Shown: piece by piece, positions 8,239-13,698 of the stretch
Layout: each line of letters opens with the position of its first letter
Numbering within the stretch: position 1 is the first letter of the stretch
DNA from: an uncultured Oscillospiraceae bacterium
Lineage (GTDB): Bacteria; Bacillota; Clostridia; Oscillospirales; Oscillospiraceae
Reading direction: 5' to 3'
DNA length: 22,118 bases
NCBI GenBank assembly: GCA_910579595.1
Contig: CAJTVM010000047.1
Location: forward strand, 1-22,118
Notes under the pieces: model-generated
What the model was told of the DNA's origin: nothing
Databases searched by the model: none
What the model saw: the letters and a program-made list of their open reading frames with translations, nothing else
Position numbers and translations under genes: made by a program

Positions 8239-8267
8239 TTGCTTTTTGTCCGGCGGAATGTTATACT
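8239..8267 (+). promoter_or_regulatory. LysR gene promoter
   Basis: TTGCTT (8239-8244), 17 bp, TATACT (8262-8267). Transcription would start only about 10 bases before the ATG at 8285, so the leader is very short and the ribosome site (GGGGTGGG) lies at the 5' end of the mRNA. The hexamers and the TTGCTTTTT start match the opposing rubrerythrin promoter. Confidence 0.6.
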
Positions 8268-8284
8268 GGAACCGGGGTGGGAAT

Positions 8285-9160
8285 ATGAGCATACATCGAA
8301 TCAAGTATTTCATTCAGGTGGCGGAAGTTTTGAATTTCAGCCAGGCGGCGGAACAGATGCACATTTCCCGCCAGGCCCTGTCCAAGCAGGTCCGGCTGCT
8401 GGAGCGTGAACTGGGGGTGGAGCTGCTGGAACGGTCCACCACGCAGCTAACGCTGACCGAGGTGGGGACAAAGGTTTACCACACCTTCCGCCCGCTCATG
8501 CGGGAGATGGAACGCGGTTATGACGAGGTGCGGGACTTCATCCGGAACAAAAAGGAAACTCTGCGCGTCGGCTGTTTCAGCGGCCTGTCCTATCAGCGGG
8601 TTCTGGCGCCGCTGCTGCAATGGTTTACCGGGAAAGCGCCCCAGCTGCGGGTGGAGCTGATGTCTTTGGAGAGCATCGAGTCGGTGCAGCAGATGCTGGA
8701 GGAGGACAGGATTGATTTGGCGGTCTATCCCAGGCTTGGACCTTATGAGTGGGAAAATAAAACCTGCCTGTGCCTGAAACGCGTCCCGGCGCAGATTGTC
8801 GTGTCGGAAAATCACCCCTGGTACGGCCTGGAGCAAATCACCGCGAAGGACGTGACACAGGGAAGCCTGTTGTGGGTGCGGGAGAGCCGTCCCCGTGCCG
8901 ACGATCATGTGTTCCTCCCCCAGCTGCGGACGGCGGAGCGCATCCCGGTGCGCAGCTTTGACACCTACATGGCCCTTTTATGGCAGGGCCGCGCGTTTGG
9001 GATCGTGGACAACACATACAGCCGGCGGGAGGGGAATTACAAGCTCTTCCCCCTGCCGGAGGAGCTTACCGTTGACGCCCTCATCGTCGCCGCCTACAAA
9101 CGGCTGCACCCGCTGCGGCGGCTGCTGGAGACAATGACGAAGATGGACCTTGACCCATAA
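8285..9160 (+). CDS. LysR-family transcriptional regulator
   Basis: The 291-residue protein starts at MSIHRIKYFIQ; I chose this ATG over the one at 8246, which would lie within the promoter region. The helix-turn-helix is at residues 3-60 (FSQAAEQMHISRQALSKQVRLLERELG), followed by the linker helix and a periplasmic-binding-like effector domain from about residue 90 (LRVGCFSGLSYQRVLAPLL...) to the end. Length and layout are normal for the family. It is divergent from rubrerythrin and convergent with the methyltransferase-like gene. A role in controlling either neighbour is inferred from position only; the ligand is unknown. Confidence 0.93.
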   Translation: MSIHRIKYFIQVAEVLNFSQAAEQMHISRQALSKQVRLLERELGVELLERSTTQLTLTEVGTKVYHTFRPLMREMERGYDEVRDFIRNKKETLRVGCFSGLSYQRVLAPLLQWFTGKAPQLRVELMSLESIESVQQMLEEDRIDLAVYPRLGPYEWENKTCLCLKRVPAQIVVSENHPWYGLEQITAKDVTQGSLLWVRESRPRADDHVFLPQLRTAERIPVRSFDTYMALLWQGRAFGIVDNTYSRREGNYKLFPLPEELTVDALIVAAYKRLHPLRRLLETMTKMDLDP

Positions 9161-9163
9161 AAC

Positions 9164-9206
9164 GAACCGGCCCGCCCGTCGATAGGGTGAGCCGGTTCTT
9201 CTTATT
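9164..9206. terminator. Bidirectional terminator between convergent genes
   Basis: GAACCGGC near 9163-9171 pairs with GCCGGTTC near 9191-9198, with additional inner G/C pairing, and is followed by a pyrimidine-rich TTCTTATTCT tail. It occupies the 47-bp gap between the LysR stop and the stop of the opposing gene. Confidence 0.6.
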
Positions 9207-9207
9207 C

Positions 9208-10440
9208 TCAATACCTGCCGTACTCGAATACGGTGTCCTTCCATGCCTCCAGGTTTTCCGTTTTCACTTGGTCGATGGCGGTGGAGTTGGTCATGATATA
9301 GCCTCCGCCCGGGGCCAGCAGGTCGATCATTTTCTTGGTGTGGTCGATGACCCTCTGCTTGTCGCCCATCATCAGGTATTCGGTGGGCATACCGCAGGCG
9401 ATGCAGGCCACATCGCCCAGGATTTTCTTTGCCTCGACGAAATCGGTGTCCTCGAAGCAGTAGATCACCTTTCCTCTGGGGGTCTCCGCCAGCACCTCCA
9501 GCCGGGTGTGGTACTTGCCCTCGCACATGATAATGGGAGTCATTTCAGCCGCAGCGGCGGCGTTGATGACTTTGAGCAGGCCGGGCCAGTAGAATTTGCG
9601 GTAGTTCTCCAAAGACATAAAGTCGTCCGTGCCGCAGTGCAGGGGGACAAACAGGTACTGGGCGTGCTGCATTTTGGCGTTGGCGATGGCGGCGGGTATG
9701 TGCTGCTCGCCCCACATCTCCACGGCCTGGGCCAGCCGCTCCGGTTCCTCGATGCAGTCCATGCAGGCTTCCATGATGCCCCGGACGTGGTCAGCGAACT
9801 CGTCAAAGGGAGTCATGCACACCGCCCCGCCAAAGGGGATAAAGCCCCGCTCCACGGTGGCCATGCTCAGTTTGGCGCATTTGTCCAGGTTCTCCATGAC
9901 GTGGGCCCCGGTGTCCAGCATGGCCTGCATTGCCTGCCGGACGGGGGGAAGCCCAAAGGCGGCCTGGCTGTAGATGGCCTGGTTGCACAGGGAGACGGGG
10001 TTGATCAGGGCAAGTCCGGCGTAGTTGGAGTATTTCTGGGGCAGGATCTTCTGGATGATGTACCGGGAGGGATCCTTCAGGAATTCATCATAGTCCTCGT
10101 CGGGGAGGTACTGCTTGTCGATGTACTGGTAGGGGGTATTGGGGGGCAGCTTCAGGTATTCCCCCGGCCAGCGGGCGGCGGTGGCCCCGGCGGACTCCAT
10201 CGCCTGGCAGGGGAAGGTGGTGGGCATATAGACCAGATCCGGTTCGTAGCGGTCCAGCACCTTGTTCAGGGCGTCCGTCACGGTGAGGGGATCGCGCATG
10301 GAGTCCTCGATGGTGACGCCATACTCGAGCTGGTAGAAGTTGTTCCAGGTGGGCACAAAGGGAACACGATCCGGGGTTTGCAGGGCGACGGCGGTCTGCA
10401 CGCGCATCCCGCGCTGGGCAATGGGGGGCAGCTGGTTCAT
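9208..10440 (-). CDS. Uroporphyrinogen decarboxylase-fold protein, corrinoid methyltransferase (MtaA/CmuA)-like
   Basis: The 410-residue protein starts at MNQLPPIAQRG, with AAGGAG 9 bp upstream; the ATG seven codons earlier lies upstream of that site. It belongs to the URO-D superfamily: the N-terminal 'TPDRVPFVP' motif, the body and the C-terminal segment 'GGYIMTNSTAID' match MtaA/CmuA-type and related proteins found widely in gut Clostridia. These use the TIM barrel for methyl transfer to or from corrinoid proteins or cofactors, not haem synthesis. Potential metal or substrate residues include LHCGTDD and IIMCEGKYH. No corrinoid protein or haem gene is adjacent, so the substrate is not predictable. 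A minus-strand TATACT near 10490 is a candidate -10. Confidence 0.8.
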   Translation of the reverse strand: MNQLPPIAQRGMRVQTAVALQTPDRVPFVPTWNNFYQLEYGVTIEDSMRDPLTVTDALNKVLDRYEPDLVYMPTTFPCQAMESAGATAARWPGEYLKLPPNTPYQYIDKQYLPDEDYDEFLKDPSRYIIQKILPQKYSNYAGLALINPVSLCNQAIYSQAAFGLPPVRQAMQAMLDTGAHVMENLDKCAKLSMATVERGFIPFGGAVCMTPFDEFADHVRGIMEACMDCIEEPERLAQAVEMWGEQHIPAAIANAKMQHAQYLFVPLHCGTDDFMSLENYRKFYWPGLLKVINAAAAAEMTPIIMCEGKYHTRLEVLAETPRGKVIYCFEDTDFVEAKKILGDVACIACGMPTEYLMMGDKQRVIDHTKKMIDLLAPGGGYIMTNSTAIDQVKTENLEAWKDTVFEYGRY

Positions 10441-10953
10441 GATCCACACTCCTTGTCTCATATGGTTGCATCAATTTTGCTTGAAAAAAGTATAGCATAT
10501 ATTTGACAGGAGGGAAGCAGAGAAAAACTGCTCCTCCGCAACTTTAGGTTGCGGAGGAGCCAAGAGCAGGGGACTACGACCAGAATGGAGCAAACCCCCA
10601 TCCGGCGGCAAAGACGCTGGGTGGGGGTTGCGCAGTTGGCGGGCTTAGGCCCCGTCGCGGAGGCTTCGCAGCACGACTACAGGTTGCGGGGAAATTACAC
10701 CATCCCCCCCCAGCCCCCGCTCCGCCAGGAACAGGTGAAAAACAGAGCCAGACAGGCGGCTGGGCGTCCGCAAGGCAGTCCCCAGCGCGGACACGAGCCT
10801 TGACAAGTGCATAATCGTCTGAACACGATATGCTCCGGGGATAATGTTCAATCTGTACAGATTGCTCCGAAGCGCTCCGCGCCGCCGGGAGGCCGTGGTG
10901 CCGGCGGGCGCGCTGAGAGATGATATGATCTGGCAACGCAAAAAGGAGGTGTG
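10441..10953. other. 512-bp structured intergenic region, no gene
   Basis: I see no credible gene. The region is dense in secondary structure: a perfect 13-bp hairpin (GCTCCTCCGCAAC at 10530-10542 with its complement at 10548-10560), an 8-bp hairpin (AACCCCCA 10593-10600 / TGGGGGTT 10622-10629), and a 16-bp perfect palindrome at 10849-10864. The right part must hold the promoter of the serine recombinase, but no good sigma-A pair is obvious; TTGACA at 10800-10805 has no well-spaced -10. Confidence 0.5.
10849..10864. promoter_or_regulatory. 16-bp perfect palindrome upstream of the serine recombinase
   Basis: CAATCTGTACAGATTG is a perfect dyad about 90 bp before the recombinase start. It could be an operator or an accessory recombinase site; it is not similar in sequence to the inverted 24-bp sites downstream beyond a central GTAC. 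Confidence 0.4.
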
Positions 10954-11562
10954 ATGATTATTTCAGCCACATACGGTTATATTCGCGTCAGTACGCGGGA
11001 ACAGAACGAGGACCGGCAGCTCATCGCCCTGCGGGAGATGGCCGTGCCGGAAGCCAACCTTTTTATGGACAAGCAGTCCGGTAAGGATTTTCAGCGGCCG
11101 CAGTATAAACGGCTGCTGCGGAAGCTGAAAAAAGACGACCTGCTCTATGTCAAGAGCATTGATCGCCTGGGGCGCAACTATGGAGAGATTTTGGAGCAGT
11201 GGAGGGTGCTCACCAAAGAAAAGGGAATTGATATCGTGGTGCTGGATATGCCCCTGCTGGACACCCGGCGAGGAAAAGACCTGATGGGCACATTCCTCAG
11301 CGATATCGTTTTGCAGGTGCTGTCTTTCGTGGCGGAGAACGAACATGCCAGCATCCGCCAGCGCCAGGCGGAGGGCATCGCGGCGGCAAAAGCCCGTGGT
11401 GTAAAATTCGGCAGGCCGCCCAGACCAATACCTGATAACTTCTATCAGGTGCGCAAAGACTGGAGAAACAAAAAAATAACGCTGCAGCAGGCTGCGGCCG
11501 CTTGCGCCATGCCTGTTACAACATTTTACGAAAAGGCGGTGCGATTCGAAAAGTCGAACTAA
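10954..11562 (+). CDS. Small serine recombinase, Hin/Pin invertase-resolvase type
   Basis: The 202-residue protein follows AAAGGAGG; ATG 10954 is preferred over the adjacent GTG 10951. The N-terminal catalytic domain has YGYIRVSTREQ with the nucleophilic Ser13 and Arg11, and SIDRLGRNYGEI with the active-site Arg pair. The long E-helix region (SFVAENEHASIRQRQAEGIAAAKARG) leads into 'KFGRPP' and a C-terminal helix-turn-helix (ITLQQAAAACAMPVTTFYEKA). This order, catalytic domain first and DNA-binding domain last, is that of DNA invertases and resolvases. IS607 transposases have the helix-turn-helix first, so this is not the TnpA partner of a standard IS607 element. Two inverted crossover-like sites start 18 bp downstream, so inversion of that segment is its likely job. 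Confidence 0.93.
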   Translation: MIISATYGYIRVSTREQNEDRQLIALREMAVPEANLFMDKQSGKDFQRPQYKRLLRKLKKDDLLYVKSIDRLGRNYGEILEQWRVLTKEKGIDIVVLDMPLLDTRRGKDLMGTFLSDIVLQVLSFVAENEHASIRQRQAEGIAAAKARGVKFGRPPRPIPDNFYQVRKDWRNKKITLQQAAAACAMPVTTFYEKAVRFEKSN

Positions 11563-11579
11563 ATAAATCCCCTGTTTTT

Positions 11580-11603
11580 TACGGAAAAGTGTACCCTTCC
11601 GAA
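11580..11603 (+). repeat. Left inverted site (candidate invertase crossover site)
   Basis: This 24-bp imperfect dyad has the core CGGAAAAGTGTAC and ends in CCGAA. It matches the reverse complement of the site at 11695-11718 at 20 of 24 positions, with 13 consecutive identical bases. Both share the same non-palindromic central dinucleotide (GT here, AC on the opposite site), which forces inversion rather than simple rejoining by a Hin-type recombinase. Confidence 0.75.
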
Positions 11604-11694
11604 ATCGAATACATATCCTTCCCACACCATTATAATCGGCACCATACCGCAAAAGTTAAGAGCCCTTCGGAATTTTTTCGCCTAATTTTTTTGC
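11604..11694. other. Putative invertible promoter segment
   Basis: This 91-bp AT-rich segment between the inverted sites contains no gene but does contain promoter-like sequence. It lies between the recombinase and the tnpB-like gene, exactly where an invertible switch for the downstream genes would sit. In the orientation given, the best promoter (11640-11633 on the minus strand) points to the recombinase 3' end. Confidence 0.65.
11633..11659 (-). promoter_or_regulatory. Sigma-D/sigma-28-like flagellar promoter inside the invertible segment
   Basis: Reading the minus strand, TTAA (11659-11656) or TAAC (11658-11655) is followed after 15 or 14 bp by GCCGATTA (11640-11633). The flagellar sigma consensus is TAAA-N14-16-GCCGATAA/AT, so the -10 matches at 6-7 of 8 positions. 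The overlapping ATTATAAT is palindromic and gives a TATAAT on both strands, so a weak sigma-A promoter toward the tnpB-like gene (TATAAT 11631-11636, poor -35) is possible in the present orientation. Confidence 0.55.
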
Positions 11695-11718
11695 TTCGAA
11701 AAAGTACACTTTTCCGAA
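11695..11718 (-). repeat. Right inverted site (candidate invertase crossover site)
   Basis: This 24-bp near-perfect dyad (arms TTCGAAAAAGT and ACTTTTCCGAA around a central AC) lies 5 bp before the ribosome site of the tnpB-like gene. It is the inverted partner of 11580-11603. Dyad arms around a 2-bp core are the hallmark of small serine recombinase crossover sites such as hix. Confidence 0.75.
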
Positions 11719-11742
11719 ATTACAGGGGAAGGGTGTCACATT

Positions 11743-12933
11743 ATGGCGAACAGGCGGTCTCGCAGTCAGCCTGCAAGAAATGGGACGATAATCCAGTACA
11801 GTACCATCAAGGCCCGTCTCAACCCTACTCCGGCCCAAGCCGGGTTGTTTGAAAACACCTTCGGCTGCTGCCGGTACATTTGGAACCGGATGCTGGCGGA
11901 TCAGCAGCGGTTTTATATTGAGACCGGCACCCACTTTATCCCCACTCCCGCAAAGTACAAAAAGGAAGCGCCTTTTTTAAAAGAGGTCGATAACCAGGCG
12001 CTGACCCAGGAGCACAACAAGCTGTCCCAGGCGTTTCGCGTGTTTTTCAAAAACCCGGAGCATTTTGGTTATCCCAGATTCAAGCGCAAGAAAGATGACA
12101 GGGATTCCTTCACCGCCTGCAACCACGAGTTTGAATCCGGCCCCACCATCTACATCACCAAAGACGGCATCCGCATGACCAAGGCCGGGATTGTCCGGGC
12201 GAAGTTTCCCCGCCGCCCTCGAAATGGCTGGAAGCTCAAACGGATTACGGTAGAAAAGACAAGGTCCGGGAAGTATTACGCCTATATCCTCTATGAGTAC
12301 GCCGTGAAGAAACCGGAGCCTGTAATTCCAACAGAAACGACAACGGCAGGGCTGAAATACTCCATGTCCCACTTCTATGTGGCGGACAACGGTGAAATGG
12401 CCGACGCTCCCCATTGGCTGAAGGAATCCCAGGAAAAACTGGCCAGGATGCAAAAGCGGCTCAGCCGGATGGAGCCCGGTTCTAAGAACTACCAGGAGGC
12501 GGTTCAAAAATACCGTGAACTCCACGAACACATCGCCAACCAGCGGCGCGACTTCATCCACAAGGAATCCAGCCGGATAGCCAACGGCTGGAACGCCGTG
12601 TGCATGAGGGGCGATTCCATGCAGGAAGTGTCCAAAAAGAAGGTGCTGCCTGGGAACGCGCTGGACGCCGGGTTTGGGATGTTCCGGGAGTGCCTGCGCT
12701 ATAAGCTGGCGCGGCAGGGGAAACCGCTGATCCTGGTGGATCGCTACGCCCTCACCAGCCGGACTTGCTCCGTTTGCGGACAGGTACGGAGCTGCGACTT
12801 GCACAGGAGGGCCGTCTGGGTCTGCGCCAAATGCGGCACGAAGCACCACCGCGAAGCCAACGCCGCGAAAAACATCAAAAACCAGGGCCTTGCCCAATAT
12901 TTCAACTGTCAGGAATGGTGCGAGAGTGCCTGA
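11743..12933 (+). CDS. Nuclease-dead TnpB homologue (TldR-type, putative RNA-guided DNA-binding regulator)
   Basis: The 396-residue protein starts at the ATG preceded by AGGGGAAGGG. It has the OrfB/TnpB architecture: N-terminal helix-turn-helix region (STIKARLNPTPAQAGLF), the 'LAKLQRRLS/HEHIANQRRDF' core, 'DAGFGMFRECLRYK', and a C-terminal zinc ribbon with C342, C345, C361 and C364 intact. All three RuvC acidic positions are changed. The 'GLD' motif reads GLK (K205), the 'VxVEDL' Glu is R289 (VCMRGD), and 'DRDxNAA' reads HREANAA (E371). Such a protein should bind guide RNA and DNA without cutting. Dead TnpBs exapted as RNA-guided repressors (TldRs) are known next to flagellin genes in Enterobacteriaceae. 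Here csrA and flagellin follow, so a role in flagellin regulation is a strong inference. Confidence 0.88.
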   Translation: MANRRSRSQPARNGTIIQYSTIKARLNPTPAQAGLFENTFGCCRYIWNRMLADQQRFYIETGTHFIPTPAKYKKEAPFLKEVDNQALTQEHNKLSQAFRVFFKNPEHFGYPRFKRKKDDRDSFTACNHEFESGPTIYITKDGIRMTKAGIVRAKFPRRPRNGWKLKRITVEKTRSGKYYAYILYEYAVKKPEPVIPTETTTAGLKYSMSHFYVADNGEMADAPHWLKESQEKLARMQKRLSRMEPGSKNYQEAVQKYRELHEHIANQRRDFIHKESSRIANGWNAVCMRGDSMQEVSKKKVLPGNALDAGFGMFRECLRYKLARQGKPLILVDRYALTSRTCSVCGQVRSCDLHRRAVWVCAKCGTKHHREANAAKNIKNQGLAQYFNCQEWCESA

Positions 12934-13240
12934 CGCATAAACAGGCGGCCGCAGGCCGCCCCAACCGCGAGCCCAGCGAAGCGGGTCGCGGTTGGAAAGG
13001 AGGGGCAAAGGAACGAAGCGCAGTTTTCGGTGGAGCCGGAAACGGAGCGGAGTGGATTTCGCCCCGACGCGCCGGTCGGGACGCCGGTGTATGCCCATGG
13101 TTCCGGCTGGACGCGTTGAGTGAAGCGAAATTGCTCCGCAATCCCGTTTCGCTCAGCGTTTCCAGGCCGTTAAGTGGGAAACGAGATACCGTCTTTCAAT
13201 TTTGAATCGCGGTTGAAGCTGGCCGGCGCCCTGCGCTGGC
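12930..13240 (+). ncRNA. Candidate guide RNA for the TnpB-like protein (scaffold plus guide)
   Basis: TnpB guide RNAs are encoded at and after the 3' end of tnpB, with the guide at the RNA 3' end. This gene-free stretch has successive hairpins: 12944-12960 (7 bp, perfect), 12961-12995 (10-bp stem CCAACCGCGA/TCGCGGTTGG), 13125-13152 (GCGAAA/TTTCGC) and 13157-13183 (CGTTTCC/GGAAACG). At 13187-13218, ACCG pairs with CGGT while TTTCAA in its loop can pair with TTGAA just after, giving an H-type pseudoknot. This is the guide-proximal fold known for TnpB RNAs. The guide would start at about 13219 (CTGGCCGGCGCCCTGCG...). The exact ends are not determinable from sequence alone. Confidence 0.6.
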
Positions 13241-13269
13241 AGGCGTCCACAACATTATGACTATAAAAT

Positions 13270-13303
13270 GGCCCAATGGATTGGGCGGACGGAGAAAGGA
13301 GTC
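13270..13303 (+). promoter_or_regulatory. Candidate CsrA-binding sites in the csrA leader
   Basis: GCCCA and TGGGC form a stem whose loop is ATGGAT, containing the CsrA motif ANGGA at 13275-13280. Two more ANGGA motifs follow: ACGGA at about 13289 and AAGGA within the ribosome site AAAGGAG. A hairpin-loop GGA plus a GGA in the Shine-Dalgarno is the standard CsrA target layout, suggesting autoregulation. Confidence 0.5.
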
Positions 13304-13307
13304 TGTC

Positions 13308-13541
13308 ATGTTGTCATTACAGCTTAAGGACGGGGAGTACCTGACCATCGGCAGGGATATCGTTATCCAGGTATTCACCGGCGCCACCACCCAGGTGCTG
13401 GTGCAGGCCCCCAGGGATTTGACCATCCTCCGGGGCGAGGTGCTGGAGCGGAACGGCGAAGATCGTCCGGCCTGCCTGCTCGATCAGCCGCCCGAAAAAA
13501 TGAAAAAGGCAGCAAAGCGAACTCAGGTTTCAAACGGCTGA
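13308..13541 (+). CDS. csrA: CsrA-family translational regulator
   Basis: The 77-residue protein starts at MLSLQLKDGEYLTIGRDI, with AAAGGAG 6 bp upstream; an in-frame ATG at 13257 would add an unlikely 17 residues. It has the CsrA/RsmA pattern: 'L-x-x-GE-x-L-x-IG', beta strands (IVIQVFTGATTQVLVQAPRDLTILRGEVLE) and a C-terminal extension rich in Lys/Pro. The usual start 'MLVLTRK-x-GES' is altered: Thr5-Arg6 is absent and the protein begins MLSLQLK, so RNA binding may differ. In Firmicutes CsrA represses hag translation and is antagonised by FliW; no fliW is visible here. It lies directly before flagellin, and the flagellin leader carries a near-consensus CsrA site. Confidence 0.85.
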   Translation: MLSLQLKDGEYLTIGRDIVIQVFTGATTQVLVQAPRDLTILRGEVLERNGEDRPACLLDQPPEKMKKAAKRTQVSNG

Positions 13542-13698
13542 CGAGCCGGTTGGAATATAGTCCCGTACCGATAGGCCGGCCGCCGTGCGCACAGCGGCCT
13601 GTTGATTGGTACTACACCCAGCGTTGGGACACGGATGTCCTTCCGCGCCGGAACCGCAAAACCCCAAAATCATTTTATTTGAGAGGAAGATTTATAAA
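13542..13698 (+). promoter_or_regulatory. Flagellin leader with a near-consensus CsrA hairpin
   Basis: The stem GGACA (13627-13631) / TGTCC (13636-13640) presents CGGA in its loop. GGACACGGATGT matches the CsrA consensus RUACARGGAUGU at 10 of 12 positions. A second GGA lies in the ribosome site GAGAGGAAG (13681-13689), so two-site repression as at Bacillus hag is plausible. Upstream, AGGCCG (13573-13578) pairs with CGGCCT (13595-13600). CCGATA at 13568-13573 resembles a flagellar sigma -10, but no TAAA lies at the right distance, so an own promoter is uncertain. Confidence 0.6.

Noticed and set aside
9208..10440. Haem-pathway uroporphyrinogen decarboxylase (hemE)
   Set aside because: The sequence is of the MtaA/CmuA-like branch and no other haem genes are nearby.
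10574..10936. Minus-strand 120-codon reading frame
   Set aside because: Pro/Ala/Arg-rich composition typical of noncoding GC-rich DNA, no ribosome site, and it overlaps hairpins.
10954..12933. Recombinase plus TnpB-like gene as an ordinary IS607/IS605 insertion sequence
   Set aside because: The recombinase has invertase/resolvase domain order, the TnpB catalytic residues are gone, and no transposon ends are apparent. The inverted sites lie between the two genes, not around them.
11743..12933. TnpB-like gene as a decaying pseudogene
   Set aside because: The frame is full length with a ribosome site, intact zinc ribbon and conserved core; only the catalytic positions are specifically altered.
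12944..13183. CRISPR-like repeats in the hairpin-rich region after the TnpB-like gene
   Set aside because: The hairpins differ from each other in sequence; there are no regularly spaced identical repeats or spacers.
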